From NCBI RefSeq assembly GCF_021800405.1, contig NZ_CP084550.1, positions 1 through 64,000 on the forward strand: a DNA stretch of 64,000 nt, read 5' to 3'. This document shows, piece after piece, positions 35,076 through 43,442 of the stretch (positions are counted from its first letter, which is position 1; each line of letters opens with the position of its first letter). Source of the stretch: Arthrobacter sp. FW306-07-I. Lineage in GTDB: Bacteria > Actinomycetota > Actinomycetes > Actinomycetales > Micrococcaceae. Position numbers and translations under genes: made by a program. Below the pieces are notes generated by a model. The model did no database searches. It had not been told where the DNA came from and was given only the letters and a program-made list of their open reading frames with translations.

Positions 35076-36470
35076 ATGCTGAACCTGAACCGCGACGTCG
35101 TGGTCGTTGGAGCCGGGCCGTCCGGACTCACCGCCGCCCGTGAACTGAAGAAATCCGGCCTGACCGTAGCTGTGCTCGAGGCCCGCGACCGTGTGGGCGG
35201 CCGGACCTGGACCGACACTGTGGATGGCGCCATGCTCGAAATCGGCGGCCAATGGGTCTCCCCGGACCAGACTGCCCTCCTGGAACTCCTGGCAGAACTG
35301 AATCTGGAAACCTATCCGCGGTACCGGGACGGAGAGTCCATTTACATTGGAGCGGACGGCAGCCCCGTGCGCTACACCGGTGACACCTTCCCGGTGGACC
35401 CGGACACCGCCGTCGAAATGGACCGCCTGGTGACCCTCCTTGACGGGCTGGCGGCCGAGATCGGCCCCACCGAACCCTGGGCCCACCCGAAGGCGCGCGA
35501 GCTGGACACCATTTCCTTCCATCACTGGCTGAGGCAGAACTCCGCCAATGAGGAAGCCTGCAATAACATCGGACTCTTCATCGCCGGCGGCATGCTCACC
35601 AAGCCGGCCCACGCCTTCTCCGCCCTTCAGGCGGTACTGATGGCCGCCTCCGCCGGCTCCTTCACCCACCTCACGGATGAGGACTTCATCCTGGACCGCC
35701 GGGTGGTGGGCGGGATGCAGCAGGTGTCGCTGCTGCAGGCGCAGGAGCTGGGTGACGACGTCGTCCTTGACTCTCCGGTGCGGACCATCAACTGGGAGCC
35801 GGACGCGGACGGCGGACATCGCGTGACCGTTGTATCCGACCGCGCCACCGTGAACGCCCGGTTCGTCATCATGGCCGTACCGCCCAACCTCTACTCCCGC
35901 GTCTCCTTTAATCCGCCGCTGCCGCGCCGCCAGCACCAGATGCACCAGCACCAGTCCCTGGGCCTGGTCATCAAGGTCCACGCCGTCTACAGCACCCCCT
36001 TCTGGCGGGACAAGGGGCTCTCCGGCACCGGCTTCGGGGCCGATGCCCTGGTGCAGGAGGTCTACGACAACACGAACCACGCCGATCCGCGCGGAACCCT
36101 GGTGGGCTTCGTTTCGGATGAGAAGGCAGACGCCATGTTCGAGCTGTCCCCCGAAGAGCGCCGGAAGGCCATCCTGGAATCCATCGCCGGCTACCTGGGC
36201 GACGAGGCCCTCACCCCGGAGGTGTACTACGAGTCGGATTGGGGTTCGGAGGAATGGACCCGCGGTGCCTATGCCTCCAGCTATGATCTGGGCGGCCTCC
36301 ACCGCTACGGCAAGGACCAGCACGCCCCTGTGGGCCCCATTTACTGGTCCTCCTCCGACCTTGCTGCTGAAGGCTACCAACACGTGGACGGCGCCATCCG
36401 CATGGGCCGTCTCACTGCTGCCCGGATCGCCGAAGTGGCAAAGGTGCCGGTGGCTGCCGCTGGTAAATAA
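35076..36470 (+). CDS. FAD-dependent amine oxidase, putrescine oxidase-like
   Basis: A flavin monoamine oxidase of 464 residues. It has the Rossmann motif VVVGAGPSGLTAAREL at the N-terminus, the second GG motif RVGGRTWTD, IGGQWVSPDQ, and the C-terminal FAD-contact region DGAIRMGRLTAARIA. Overall it resembles actinobacterial putrescine oxidases, which convert putrescine to 4-aminobutanal with H2O2. The frame opens at 35022, but that ATG lies inside the operator; ATG 35076 has AGAGAGGA eight bases upstream. The shared operator with aguA supports a role downstream of agmatine breakdown. Substrate is not proven. Confidence 0.88.
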   Translation: MLNLNRDVVVVGAGPSGLTAARELKKSGLTVAVLEARDRVGGRTWTDTVDGAMLEIGGQWVSPDQTALLELLAELNLETYPRYRDGESIYIGADGSPVRYTGDTFPVDPDTAVEMDRLVTLLDGLAAEIGPTEPWAHPKARELDTISFHHWLRQNSANEEACNNIGLFIAGGMLTKPAHAFSALQAVLMAASAGSFTHLTDEDFILDRRVVGGMQQVSLLQAQELGDDVVLDSPVRTINWEPDADGGHRVTVVSDRATVNARFVIMAVPPNLYSRVSFNPPLPRRQHQMHQHQSLGLVIKVHAVYSTPFWRDKGLSGTGFGADALVQEVYDNTNHADPRGTLVGFVSDEKADAMFELSPEERRKAILESIAGYLGDEALTPEVYYESDWGSEEWTRGAYASSYDLGGLHRYGKDQHAPVGPIYWSSSDLAAEGYQHVDGAIRMGRLTAARIAEVAKVPVAAAGK

Positions 36471-36483
36471 GCATGCTTACTAA
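36464..36483. promoter_or_regulatory. MarR-type palindrome before the PPOX gene
   Basis: TAAATAAGCATGCTTACTAA matches 18 of 20 positions of the palindrome TTAGTAAGCATGCTTACTAA that I derive from the marR region. It contains TAAGCATGCTTA, identical to 42432-42443. It overlaps the amine-oxidase stop codon and lies about 50 bp before the next start. Confidence 0.65.
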
Positions 36484-36532
36484 TAGGCTGGCGACGGGGA
36501 GCGTCCCCGACTTCAGACGAACGAGGTGAGGC

Positions 36533-37015
36533 ATGACTGACGCCCAGAGCATCAGCAAGGTTACGGAGATCATCAACGATTCCAGGATCGGAATGGTCAC
36601 CACCATCAACGAAGAAGGCGCCCTCGTCAGCCGGCCGCTGGCCGTCCAGGAGGTAAAGGACGACGGCGACATGTGGTTCTTCACCGGCCTCGGCACCTCC
36701 CAGGTTGCGCACGTCCGGGCTGATTCACGCGTCAACGTCGCCTTTGGCAAGAACACCGAATGGGTTTCCGTGGCCGGAACCGCCGAAGTGGTCACCGACC
36801 GGGCCAAGATCCACGAACTCTGGAACCAGGCTGTTGAAGCCTGGTTCCCGGATGGCCCGGATACTCCCGAAGTGTGCCTGTTGCGCGTCGACTCGGATTC
36901 CGCCGAATACTGGACCAGCCCCGGCGGCACGGCCGCCACGGTGCTTCAGTGGGTGAAGGCCAAGGTCACCCACAGCCGGATGAGTGTTGGCGAAAGCGGC
37001 ACCGTGGAGCTGTAG
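36533..37015 (+). CDS. PPOX-fold general stress protein
   Basis: A 160-residue protein of the pyridoxamine 5'-phosphate oxidase-like split-barrel fold, close to general stress protein 26. It shows KVTEIINDSRIGMVTTINEEG, then RPLAVQEV, DMWFFTG and RVNVAFGKN, which fit the FMN-binding barrel. Actual flavin or F420 binding is not certain. The start is ATG after GAGGTGAGGC. It is monocistronic. A predicted MarR-type site upstream puts it in the same stress regulon as the genes at 40-45 kb. Confidence 0.88.
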   Translation: MTDAQSISKVTEIINDSRIGMVTTINEEGALVSRPLAVQEVKDDGDMWFFTGLGTSQVAHVRADSRVNVAFGKNTEWVSVAGTAEVVTDRAKIHELWNQAVEAWFPDGPDTPEVCLLRVDSDSAEYWTSPGGTAATVLQWVKAKVTHSRMSVGESGTVEL

Positions 37016-37041
37016 TACCGGACGTTGAAGGGGCGGGGCGG

Positions 37042-37650
37042 CTAGGGCTGCCCCGCCCCCTTTAACGCCTGCAGGACCGCCGGCAACAGCACGTCGTTGC
37101 GCCCCCACACCGGATCAAGGACTTCCACATACCAGGAGTCCGCGAGCAGCAGGGCCAGCGCGTCATTGGTTTCGTCCGCCCAGTCCCTGATCTGCGCCTC
37201 GTCTACAGGGTTCTCGCTGGAACCGAGCACCGTTGTGACCTCCGTGCCCGCCAGGGTCACGGGAATCGCAGCATTGCTTGCCTCACCCGGGGCGTGGGCC
37301 ACGGTGACCAGTTCGGTGCGCGTGGAAAGGGCCAGCAGTTCGCGGGCGGTGCCGGCGCTGCAGAAGCCCGTGACATACTCCCGTTGTGCTGCACTATCAG
37401 TGAGGATGCCCGGCTGGGACTCCTTGGTGAACAGCCCGTTGCGGTTCAGCTCCGCCAAGGCTGCGGCCAGCGGGATGGTCTCGGTGTCGAAGCCGGGGGC
37501 GAAATGCCCCGGCTGGTACGAGCTCCCACCCTCTAACCAGCGGGCGGTCAACTCTCCGGCGGCCTCCAGGGTGGTGGCCTGCCGCCAGACCCCGCGGTCC
37601 TCCAGCAGCCGGCCGTACTCGTCATGGGCAGGCAGTTCCTCAGGCTTCAT
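37042..37650 (-). CDS. Conserved hypothetical protein (DUF6919-like)
   Basis: A 202-residue soluble protein with no signal peptide. It begins MKPEELPAHDEYGRLLEDRGVW and contains LGELTARWLEG-like and GFDTETIPLAAALAELNR segments. It resembles actinobacterial proteins annotated as DUF6919, but I am not sure of the match. The middle carries QREYVTGFCSAG and SGRTELV-like strands. Convergent with the PPOX gene. No function can be proposed. Confidence 0.65.
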   Translation of the reverse strand: MKPEELPAHDEYGRLLEDRGVWRQATTLEAAGELTARWLEGGSSYQPGHFAPGFDTETIPLAAALAELNRNGLFTKESQPGILTDSAAQREYVTGFCSAGTARELLALSTRTELVTVAHAPGEASNAAIPVTLAGTEVTTVLGSSENPVDEAQIRDWADETNDALALLLADSWYVEVLDPVWGRNDVLLPAVLQALKGAGQP

Positions 37651-37704
37651 CTTTGGATGCTATCGCCGGTCCTCCGGGCCGATCCAATGCCGGCGACACG
37701 GCAG

Positions 37705-38334
37705 TTAACCTCGGCCGGCCTGCTCTGCGGGCAGGCCGGCCGGAATGCCGGCTGCCCGTTCCGCCGCTGCCAGTGACGCGGCCAGGCTGTCCACGGCATC
37801 CGGGTACCCCTTGTGCGCGGCGGTCCGCAGCTGGTCCGCAGCCCGCATCGACTTGATCAGCGCGGACGTTTCCGGAAGCCGCACGTCGGTCAACGCCGGA
37901 TAGTCGATGCCGCATGCCGGATCCAGCTCGTAGCGCCGCCATCGCAGCAGGATTTCATCATGCTGCAGCCGGGCTTCCTGGTGCGCGGCAATCCGCTGCC
38001 GTTCCTCGGTGCGTGCTGCACGCCGGGCCAGGAATTTCGGGGTGGCGCGGTGCGCGGCAATACCTGACGCGGCTGCCGCCCCTGCCAGCACCAAACCCGC
38101 CCACGGCGACACCAGCGCCGGAATGATCAACGCAGGAAGGGCCACGCAGGAACCCAAAAACAGGTCCCAGAACAGCTGGTCCGTCCGCTCCGCCGCGCTG
38201 TTATTGGGGGCAAGGGACCGGCGCCGGACGACAAAAACGGTGGCGGCTACGGCGGCAACCAGCAACGGGCCACATAACAGGACCGCCCACGCACTATGAA
38301 GCAGTCCCTGCATCAACGATTCCGCGGCTGACAT
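37705..38334 (-). CDS. Hypothetical membrane protein
   Basis: A 209-residue protein with an N-terminal membrane helix (AWAVLLCGPLLVAAVAATVFVV), then two more hydrophobic segments (FLGSCVALPALIIPALVSPW and GLVLAGAAAASGIAA), then a charged helical C-terminal half rich in Arg, Glu and Ala, probably cytoplasmic and coiled. ATG 38334 is preceded by GGAGGTGC; the upstream frame extension is unlikely. No family recognised. Confidence 0.7.
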   Translation of the reverse strand: MSAAESLMQGLLHSAWAVLLCGPLLVAAVAATVFVVRRRSLAPNNSAAERTDQLFWDLFLGSCVALPALIIPALVSPWAGLVLAGAAAASGIAAHRATPKFLARRAARTEERQRIAAHQEARLQHDEILLRWRRYELDPACGIDYPALTDVRLPETSALIKSMRAADQLRTAAHKGYPDAVDSLAASLAAAERAAGIPAGLPAEQAGRG

Positions 38335-38495
38335 CCTGCACCTCCGGCGCCCGGCATTCCCCACTACACCGCCCCGGGCCGAAAAGCCCGCGGTGGTCCT
38401 TCCATTGCACCGTGTTCGGTCCACAGGGTCAATGGCAGGTGAGAAGGGAAAGAAGGCACTGCAGACGGTCATGGCCTGGCAGGTACCGTGGGTCC

Positions 38496-38876
38496 ATGCG
38501 AATCAAAATGTGCAGCATCCATGTCCAGGACCCCGCCGCGGCCTACGCCTTTTACACGGGAACGCTTGGTTTTGACACGCTCATGGTGATGCCGGAGCAC
38601 AACCTGTACATCATCAAGGATCCTGGAGCGGACGACAGTTCAGTCGGGCTGCTCCTGGAACCCAGTGACAACCCGATCGGCGCGGACTACATGAACGCGG
38701 TACGCGAGGCGGGGCTGCCCGCCATCGTCTTTGGGGTCCCGGATGTGCAGGCGGAGTATGACCGGCTGGTGGCCGCTGGTGTCAGCTTCAAGATCCCGCC
38801 CACCACGGACCCGTTCGGGACCAGCGCGGTGTTCGACGACGGCTGCGGCAACTACATCCAGATCCACCAGGACTGA
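38496..38876 (+). CDS. Glyoxalase/bleomycin-resistance (VOC) superfamily protein
   Basis: A 126-residue vicinal-oxygen-chelate fold protein. It begins MRIKMCSIHVQDPAAAYAFYTGTLGFD and ends with FDDGCGNYIQIHQD; the His in SIHV and the penultimate metal-site segment are present. VOC proteins include glyoxalases, dioxygenases and antibiotic-binding proteins, so the substrate is open. The start is ATG 38496; the ribosome binding site is weak. It is convergent with DUF5997. Confidence 0.85.
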   Translation: MRIKMCSIHVQDPAAAYAFYTGTLGFDTLMVMPEHNLYIIKDPGADDSSVGLLLEPSDNPIGADYMNAVREAGLPAIVFGVPDVQAEYDRLVAAGVSFKIPPTTDPFGTSAVFDDGCGNYIQIHQD

Positions 38877-38896
38877 CGAGGCCCCGGGACGCGACT

Positions 38897-38949
38897 GAAG
38901 CTTGTCCGCGCATCCGGACGTTCAAGGTCCAGGCCGGCGAACAAGCTTC
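38897..38949. terminator. Large hairpin between convergent genes
   Basis: GAAGCTTGTCCGC (38897-38909) pairs with GCGAACAAGCTTC (38937-38949), one mismatch, and flanking bases extend the similarity. It lies between the VOC and DUF5997 stop codons. No T-tract is present on either strand, so it may be a processing or Rho-linked structure rather than an intrinsic terminator. Confidence 0.45.
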
Positions 38950-38966
38950 TGAGACGTGACTAAAGG

Positions 38967-39371
38967 CTACTCGGCCTGGGCGCGGTCCTTTTTCGCCTGC
39001 TTCTTGGCGGCCTCTTCCTTGACCCGCTGGGCTTCGGCCCGGACGGCGGCGTGTGTGGCACGCTCGGCGACCAGCCACTGCGGCGGGGCCTGCAGCAGTG
39101 CGGTGATTTCCGCCGTCGTCAATGCCTCCTCCACGCCGCCGCGGGCCAGGCCGCTGATGGACACGTTCAACTTTTGGGCTACCACCGGGCGGGGGTGCGG
39201 GCCGTTGCGGCGCAGCTCGGCCAGCCATTCGGGCGGGTTGGCCTGGAGCTCGGCGAACTGCTCGCGGGTGATGGTTGAATCCTGGAACTCCTGCGGCGTG
39301 GCCGGGAGGTAGATGCCAAGTTTCTTGGCAACGGTGGCCGGCTTCATGGACTGGGAGTTTGCAGAGGTCAT
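38967..39371 (-). CDS. DUF5997 family protein
   Basis: A 134-residue protein beginning MTSANSQSMKPATVAKKLGI, with FQDSTITREQFAELQANPP and PPEWLAELRRNGPHPRP, and a basic, helical C-terminus (EEAAKKQAKKDRAQ). The repeated P-P-x-W-L pattern (PPEWL, PPQWL) suggests two related half-units. DUF5997 is an actinobacterial family with no assigned function that commonly diverges from a LysR-substrate-domain gene, as it does here: the start codons are only 37 bp apart. Confidence 0.8.
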   Translation of the reverse strand: MTSANSQSMKPATVAKKLGIYLPATPQEFQDSTITREQFAELQANPPEWLAELRRNGPHPRPVVAQKLNVSISGLARGGVEEALTTAEITALLQAPPQWLVAERATHAAVRAEAQRVKEEAAKKQAKKDRAQAE

Positions 39372-39408
39372 GCTTCAAGGGTATCCGGGCGGCGGGTACT
39401 GTGAAGAC

Positions 39409-40155
39409 GTGCCAGCCGATGATACCCCCACGCCCGATGCCCCCGTTGCCCCTGAAGAGGCGGCCCCGCGGGTGCTGCGCATCACCTACGTGGCAGGGGT
39501 AACACCCGGCAAGTGGATCCGCCGGTGGGAAGAACGCATGCCGCATATTCCCCTGCAGGCATTTATGGTCGAGGACGCTGCCCAGCTTGGGCCGCTGCAG
39601 GACGGCAGTGCGGACATGGGCTTTGTCCGCCTCCCCATCGAACGGGAGGGCCTCAGCGTGATCCCGCTCTACGAGGAACAGCCAGTGGTGGTGGCCCCAA
39701 AGGGCCATGAGATCTCGGTGTTCGAGGAAGTACCGTTTGCTGACCTCGCTGAGGAATCGTTCCTGGATGTTGCCGCCCTGGGCGGACCGGAGGCAGCGCT
39801 CCAGGTGGTTGCTTCCGGCGCGGGCCTGGTGGTCCTTCCCATGGCGGTGGCCCGACATTTCAACGTCAAGGACACTGTTGCGCGCCGTTTGACGGGCGCG
39901 GAGGGGACGGACATTGCACTGGCCTGGCCCACCGAGGCCACGGACGAGGTGCTGGAGGAATTTGTCGGCATTGTCCGCGGACGCACCGCCCAGAGCTCGC
40001 GGCAGCCCTCCGCCCAGCCTGCCAAGGTGAAGAAGGAGCCCAAACCGGACCGCCGCGGCACCGGAGCGAAGAAAGCGCCCAAGGTGGCCCAGCGCTACGC
40101 GCCCAACCCGGACAAGGGACGCGGCAAGGGTTCCCGCAAAAAGGGCAAGCGCTAG
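39409..40155 (+). CDS. LysR-type effector domain protein lacking a helix-turn-helix
   Basis: A 248-residue protein with a LysR substrate-binding (periplasmic-binding-like) domain at about 25-190 (LRITYVAGVTPGKW, DGSADMGFVRLPIER, GAGLVVLPMAVARHF). There is no N-terminal winged helix, so it is not a normal LysR regulator. The C-terminal 55 residues are very basic (Lys/Arg/Pro-rich, ending KGSRKKGKR) and could bind nucleic acid. GTG 39409 is chosen because the upstream part of the frame overlaps the divergent DUF5997 promoter. This pairing with DUF5997 recurs in actinobacteria. Confidence 0.78.
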   Translation: MPADDTPTPDAPVAPEEAAPRVLRITYVAGVTPGKWIRRWEERMPHIPLQAFMVEDAAQLGPLQDGSADMGFVRLPIEREGLSVIPLYEEQPVVVAPKGHEISVFEEVPFADLAEESFLDVAALGGPEAALQVVASGAGLVVLPMAVARHFNVKDTVARRLTGAEGTDIALAWPTEATDEVLEEFVGIVRGRTAQSSRQPSAQPAKVKKEPKPDRRGTGAKKAPKVAQRYAPNPDKGRGKGSRKKGKR

Positions 40156-40190
40156 CCGGGCCTGACGGGCCTGGTTTATTGGCGGGCAGC

Positions 40191-40229
40191 AACGAAGCCG
40201 GCCCGCTCACGCGGTCCGGCTTCGTTGTT
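40191..40229 (+). terminator. Rho-independent terminator
   Basis: AACGAAGCCGG (40191-40201) pairs with CCGGCTTCGTT (40216-40226), then GTTT. It serves the plus-strand LysR-domain gene and, read in reverse, may also end the minus-strand operon at 40252. Confidence 0.8.
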
Positions 40230-40251
40230 TATCCTTGCCTAGCCAGGCGGG

Positions 40252-40914
40252 CTAGGTGTTTTGGACGTGGTCTTTGGCGTCTGTGGCGCGGTCTTTGACG
40301 TCGGTGGCGGCTTGTTGGCCTTCGGTTTTGACGTTTTGGGCGGCGTCGGTGGCGGTGGCCTTGACGTTTTCCATGGCTTCCTGGGCGGGTTCCTTTAGGT
40401 CCTGGGCGACGGTTTTGGCGGCGTCGGTGACCTGGGTTGCCAGGGGCTGGGCTGCGGTTTTGAGTTGGTCCGCGGCTTCGCGTTCTTTCTGGCTTGGCGG
40501 GATCAGGGAGGAGACCAGGAGCCCGGCGCCGAAGGCGATGAGTCCGGCGGCCAGGGGGTTGCCGGCGGTTTTGGCTTTGACCTGGTCCGGGGCGGCGCTG
40601 ACGGTGTGGCCGGCGTCGGAGAGTTTGGCCGAGACGGTGTCGGTGGCCTGGTGCAGGCTGTCCCCGGCCGAGCTCATGGCGTTGCTGGTGTGTCCGGCGC
40701 CGGCGGAGGTTGTGTCGTGGACCTTGGTGGTGGCGGTGTCTGCTGCTCCCATGATTTTCTCCTTCACCCCGGTCACGGCATCACGGACTTTGTCGGTTTG
40801 GCGGTGCACGATGTTGGACGGGGTGACTTTGTCGGCTACGGCGTCGACGTTGGTGCCCAGGCGTGCCCGGGTCGCTTCGATGTCTGCTCGGATGACGTCA
40901 GGGTTTTCGCTCAT
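40252..40914 (-). CDS. DUF3618 domain protein
   Basis: A 220-residue protein with an N-terminal DUF3618 segment (MSENPDVIRADIEATRARLG to ADKVTP), a long amphipathic helical region rich in Ala/Thr/Asp/Lys (LEA-like), one hydrophobic helix (NPLAAGLIAFGAGLLVSSLIP), and a second LEA-like helix with TATDAAQNVKTEGQQAATDV-type repeats. Third gene of a three-gene operon with a holin-like protein; overlaps it by 4 bp. DUF3618 proteins are often co-encoded with holin-superfamily III genes in actinobacteria; an envelope-stress role is likely. Confidence 0.85.
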   Translation of the reverse strand: MSENPDVIRADIEATRARLGTNVDAVADKVTPSNIVHRQTDKVRDAVTGVKEKIMGAADTATTKVHDTTSAGAGHTSNAMSSAGDSLHQATDTVSAKLSDAGHTVSAAPDQVKAKTAGNPLAAGLIAFGAGLLVSSLIPPSQKEREAADQLKTAAQPLATQVTDAAKTVAQDLKEPAQEAMENVKATATDAAQNVKTEGQQAATDVKDRATDAKDHVQNT

Positions 40915-41342
40915 CGGTTTACCTCACCTGGTTTTAGGGTTGGGGGAATTTCTGAGAGGGTTTCGCCTGTTTGGGGCAGGCCCTTGATCTGCTTGAGTTC
41001 CTTGCGGCCGATCGAGGCCAGGACTGCGGCGATGATCGCCCAGATCACGGCGACGATCAGCGCGGCCCAGCCCAGGGCCATGACGGCGCCCAGGGCCCAC
41101 ATCAGGGCCAGGGAGAGGAAGAGCAGGACGAAGTGTCCGCCTACGCCGGCGCCGGCGAGCATGCCTGCGCCCTTGCCGGCCCGGGAGGTGGATTGTTTGA
41201 GTTCGGCCTTGGCCAGCTCCACTTCCTGGCGCATCAGGGTGGACAGGTCCCGGGTCACATCACCGAGCAGATCGCCCAGGGACGCGTTGTCCGCTTTCAC
41301 ATGCGCCGCGCTGGGCGGCGGCTCAGGAATCTGGCTACTCAT
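40911..41342 (-). CDS. Holin superfamily III (phage holin family) membrane protein
   Basis: About 143 residues. A polar N-terminus (DLLGDVTRDLSTLMRQEVELAKAELKQS) precedes two membrane helices (GGHFVLLFLSLALMWALGAV and ALIVAVIWAIIAAVLASIG) and a basic tail. This matches the widespread actinobacterial family labelled phage holin, which is chromosomal and not part of a prophage. ATG at 41342 (GTG at 41345 is also possible) overlaps the preceding stop. Second gene of the operon. Confidence 0.85.
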   Translation of the reverse strand: MSSQIPEPPPSAAHVKADNASLGDLLGDVTRDLSTLMRQEVELAKAELKQSTSRAGKGAGMLAGAGVGGHFVLLFLSLALMWALGAVMALGWAALIVAVIWAIIAAVLASIGRKELKQIKGLPQTGETLSEIPPTLKPGEVNR

Positions 41343-42232
41343 CACAGACCACCCGTCTGGTGGCGGCCGCTGCCGGAGGTGCCTTCGCTGCCGAAGGTTT
41401 CTTCACCGGTGTATGCGCCATTTTCGGCCCGGTAGGGGTCGTCCTCGAACCGAAGTGGGGACTCCTCTGCGGTGCCCGAGGGCAGGGTGCTGGTGGAAAC
41501 GGGGGCTCCGCCCACTACCGGCTCATCGAAGAGGTCATCGGTGCCCGCGGCGTACACGGTCTCCTGGTGCAGCGGCGCAACCGGCGGCGACTGCACGGCC
41601 CGGTACTGGCCCGTGCCCTGGGCCGATCCTGCCTGCACCTGTCCCTGTGATTCCGGGGCTCCCGCGGTGAGGCCGCGGGTGAGGCGTCCGGCCAGGACGC
41701 CGGCGCCTGCTGCGAGGAGCAGGAAGGTGCCGGGGTGGTTGCGGGCGAAGCGCTGGACCTCGTTCAGGAGGTCACCGGGCTCGCGGTTCTCCAGCCAGGA
41801 TGCTGCCGAGGAGGTGCGCTCGGCTGCCTGCCGGATAAGGTCGCTGGCCATGCCCTGCTGGTCCGGGGCGCTGGCCATGCTGTGCAGCTGGCTGGAAATG
41901 TTGCGGATGCCTTCGGCTGCTTTCTGCTGCTGTGTGCCGGCCTGGCTGGTCAGCCCCGACTTGGCCTGGTGCAGCAAGTCCTGCGCATTGGACTTCGCCT
42001 CCTGCGCCACGTTCGCGGCTTCACTCTTGGCAGTCTGCGCTACTCCCTGGGCGGCAGATGCCGCCTCGCCGGCCACGTTGGAAGCCTCGTCCTTGGCTGC
42101 CTGGGTCTTCGAGGTATCGCCCTCTGCAGCATAGGAGGCCTGCCCGGGAGCCACCTCTGTTGCTCCGTACGGATCAGTGATGGCCGGGTCGGCGCCGGTG
42201 TGCGGGGTCTGGGGCCATTGGTTCTCTGTCAT
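41342..42232 (-). CDS. LEA-like stress/envelope protein
   Basis: A 296-residue protein with no named family I can assign. Residues about 40-105 are an Ala/Lys/Glu/Gln-rich helix with 11-residue periodicity (EAASAAQGVAQTAKSEAANV, then AQEAKSNAQDLLHQAKSGL), typical of LEA or apolipoprotein-like helices. A helical region with SSAASWLENREPGDLLNEV leads to one membrane helix (PGTFLLLAAGAGVLAGRL, about 165-185), then a disordered Gln/Gly/Pro/Glu tail. First gene of the three-gene operon, with predicted MarR sites in its promoter. Confidence 0.7.
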   Translation of the reverse strand: MTENQWPQTPHTGADPAITDPYGATEVAPGQASYAAEGDTSKTQAAKDEASNVAGEAASAAQGVAQTAKSEAANVAQEAKSNAQDLLHQAKSGLTSQAGTQQQKAAEGIRNISSQLHSMASAPDQQGMASDLIRQAAERTSSAASWLENREPGDLLNEVQRFARNHPGTFLLLAAGAGVLAGRLTRGLTAGAPESQGQVQAGSAQGTGQYRAVQSPPVAPLHQETVYAAGTDDLFDEPVVGGAPVSTSTLPSGTAEESPLRFEDDPYRAENGAYTGEETFGSEGTSGSGRHQTGGL

Positions 42233-42289
42233 CTTCGCTCTCTTTCAGAAAGGGTTAGCTGGCGATCAAGAACCAGCAGTGCTGGCGAC

Positions 42290-42447
42290 TTAGTAAGCAA
42301 GGTTACTAATTAGATACTAAGCACACTTCCCATTTCGAATGCAAGGGGCAGTGCCGGTTTTTGGGTCGGAAGATGGCCGGCGCCGGCGCCGCTTGCCAAT
42401 CGGATAGTAAGCCTACTTGCGAATATGTTGCTAAGCATGCTTATTGT
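42290..42447. promoter_or_regulatory. Cluster of MarR-type palindromes between the LEA-like operon and marR
   Basis: Four sites lie in the 273-bp divergent gap: TTAGTAAGCAAGGTTACTAA (42290-42309, perfect 7-bp arms with N6), 42314-42333 (weaker), 42404-42423 (AGTAAGCCTACTT core) and 42428-42447 (TAAGCATGCTTA core, a perfect 12-bp palindrome). Together they suggest a consensus near TTAGTAAGCATGCTTACTAA. The gap is visibly less GC-rich than its surroundings. Confidence 0.72.
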
Positions 42448-42505
42448 AGAGGTGTAGCGACGCAGGGTGACCAGCACTTCGCCACCTACAGGAAGGCCGC
42501 GGCCG

Positions 42506-43039
42506 ATGACCAGCAATCTCGATCCGGACGCCCGGAGCAGCTACCGCCTGATCACTTTGGCGGCCCGGCTGATCCAGCGGCGGCAGGACGATGCACTGGC
42601 CCCCCTTGGCCTCACCCGTGCGGCAGTTATTGCATTGGAAGGCCTGACGGGGGGCCCACTGAACCAGGAACAGCTCGCAGACGCGATCAGGGTGCAAAGC
42701 CAGACGCTGGGGCGGGTCCTTACCCGCCTCGAAGCTACCGGACTCATCACCAGGACCCGCCACGCCTCCGACCGCCGGCAGCTGAAGGTTGAGCTGACGG
42801 ATGCCGGGGCTGCCGCCGTTGACGCGGCGCGACAGGCTGAGATCAATGCCTACCCGGACGATCCGGACATTGAGTGGAAGGTGCTGCGGGATGAACTGAC
42901 GAAGTTTGTCCGTGCGGTGCCGCTCACGCGCGATGCCGGGGTTGTCCCGTTTGCCCCACCGGAGCACCGGACCGGGCACCGTCCCCAGGCGGGGCGGGCG
43001 GCGGGCATGCGGGGTTGGGAGCAGCCAGGCCAGAACTGA
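42506..43039 (+). CDS. MarR-family regulator
   Basis: A 177-residue winged-helix regulator (LTRAAVIALEGL, LNQEQLADAIRVQSQTLGRV, RHASDRRQLKVELTDAG). ATG 42506 after GGAAGG gives MTSNLDPDARSSYRL; an in-frame ATG at 42467 is possible. Its C-terminus extends past the usual MarR dimerisation helices by about 30 residues. Palindromes upstream suggest autoregulation and control of the divergent operon. Confidence 0.88.
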   Translation: MTSNLDPDARSSYRLITLAARLIQRRQDDALAPLGLTRAAVIALEGLTGGPLNQEQLADAIRVQSQTLGRVLTRLEATGLITRTRHASDRRQLKVELTDAGAAAVDAARQAEINAYPDDPDIEWKVLRDELTKFVRAVPLTRDAGVVPFAPPEHRTGHRPQAGRAAGMRGWEQPGQN

Positions 43040-43060
43040 GCTGACAGAAGTTGTTGCCTA

Positions 43061-43110
43061 AACCAAAAGCAGTGGCTGGCCCAGTGGGGCCGGCCACTGC
43101 TTTTTGGTTT
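43061..43110. terminator. Bidirectional rho-independent terminator
   Basis: AAGCAGTGGCTGGCC and GGCCGGCCACTGCTT form a long stem with one mismatch, flanked by AAACCAAA/TTTGGTTT. T-tracts occur on both strands. It separates marR from the convergent hypothetical gene. Confidence 0.88.
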
Positions 43111-43396
43111 AACTGTTGTCGTCCGGTTCCTCTTCCAATAGGCCCCGCTGGGCAAGGTCTGCGGCATCAGCCGCTTCCGGCGGCAATGGATCCGTGGCCG
43201 GCGGAACGTCACTGGGGGCGTAATCGGCCAGCCCGGCCGCCACCCGCTCCTGTTCGACGGCCTTTTGGTAATCGTCGTCGTCAACGTCTTCCGGCATCTT
43301 GCCGTGGCCCGTGCGGGTAGGAGTCGGAAGCGCGTCCTCCTCCGGGACCATCACGCTGTCGAGGACATCATCCGGGTTTTCATCTGCAGTGCTCAT
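43109..43396 (-). CDS. Small acidic hypothetical protein
   Basis: A 95-residue, strongly acidic protein beginning MSTADENPDDVLDSVMVPEE, with GHGKMPEDVDDDDYQKAVEQ in the middle, probably largely disordered. ATG 43396 has GGAAGGTG upstream. No family recognised. Downstream of the Vms1-like gene on the same strand, 46 bp apart, so possibly the same transcript. Confidence 0.7.
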   Translation of the reverse strand: MSTADENPDDVLDSVMVPEEDALPTPTRTGHGKMPEDVDDDDYQKAVEQERVAAGLADYAPSDVPPATDPLPPEAADAADLAQRGLLEEEPDDNS

Positions 43397-43442
43397 GGCG
43401 CACCTTCCAATACATGGTTCGGCGAAAAGGGTTAGCAGGGCT

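Noticed and set aside
40911..41342. Phage holin label as evidence of a prophage
   Set aside because: This is the chromosomal actinobacterial holin-superfamily III group, beside DUF3618. There is no phage structural, integrase or attachment-site sequence nearby.
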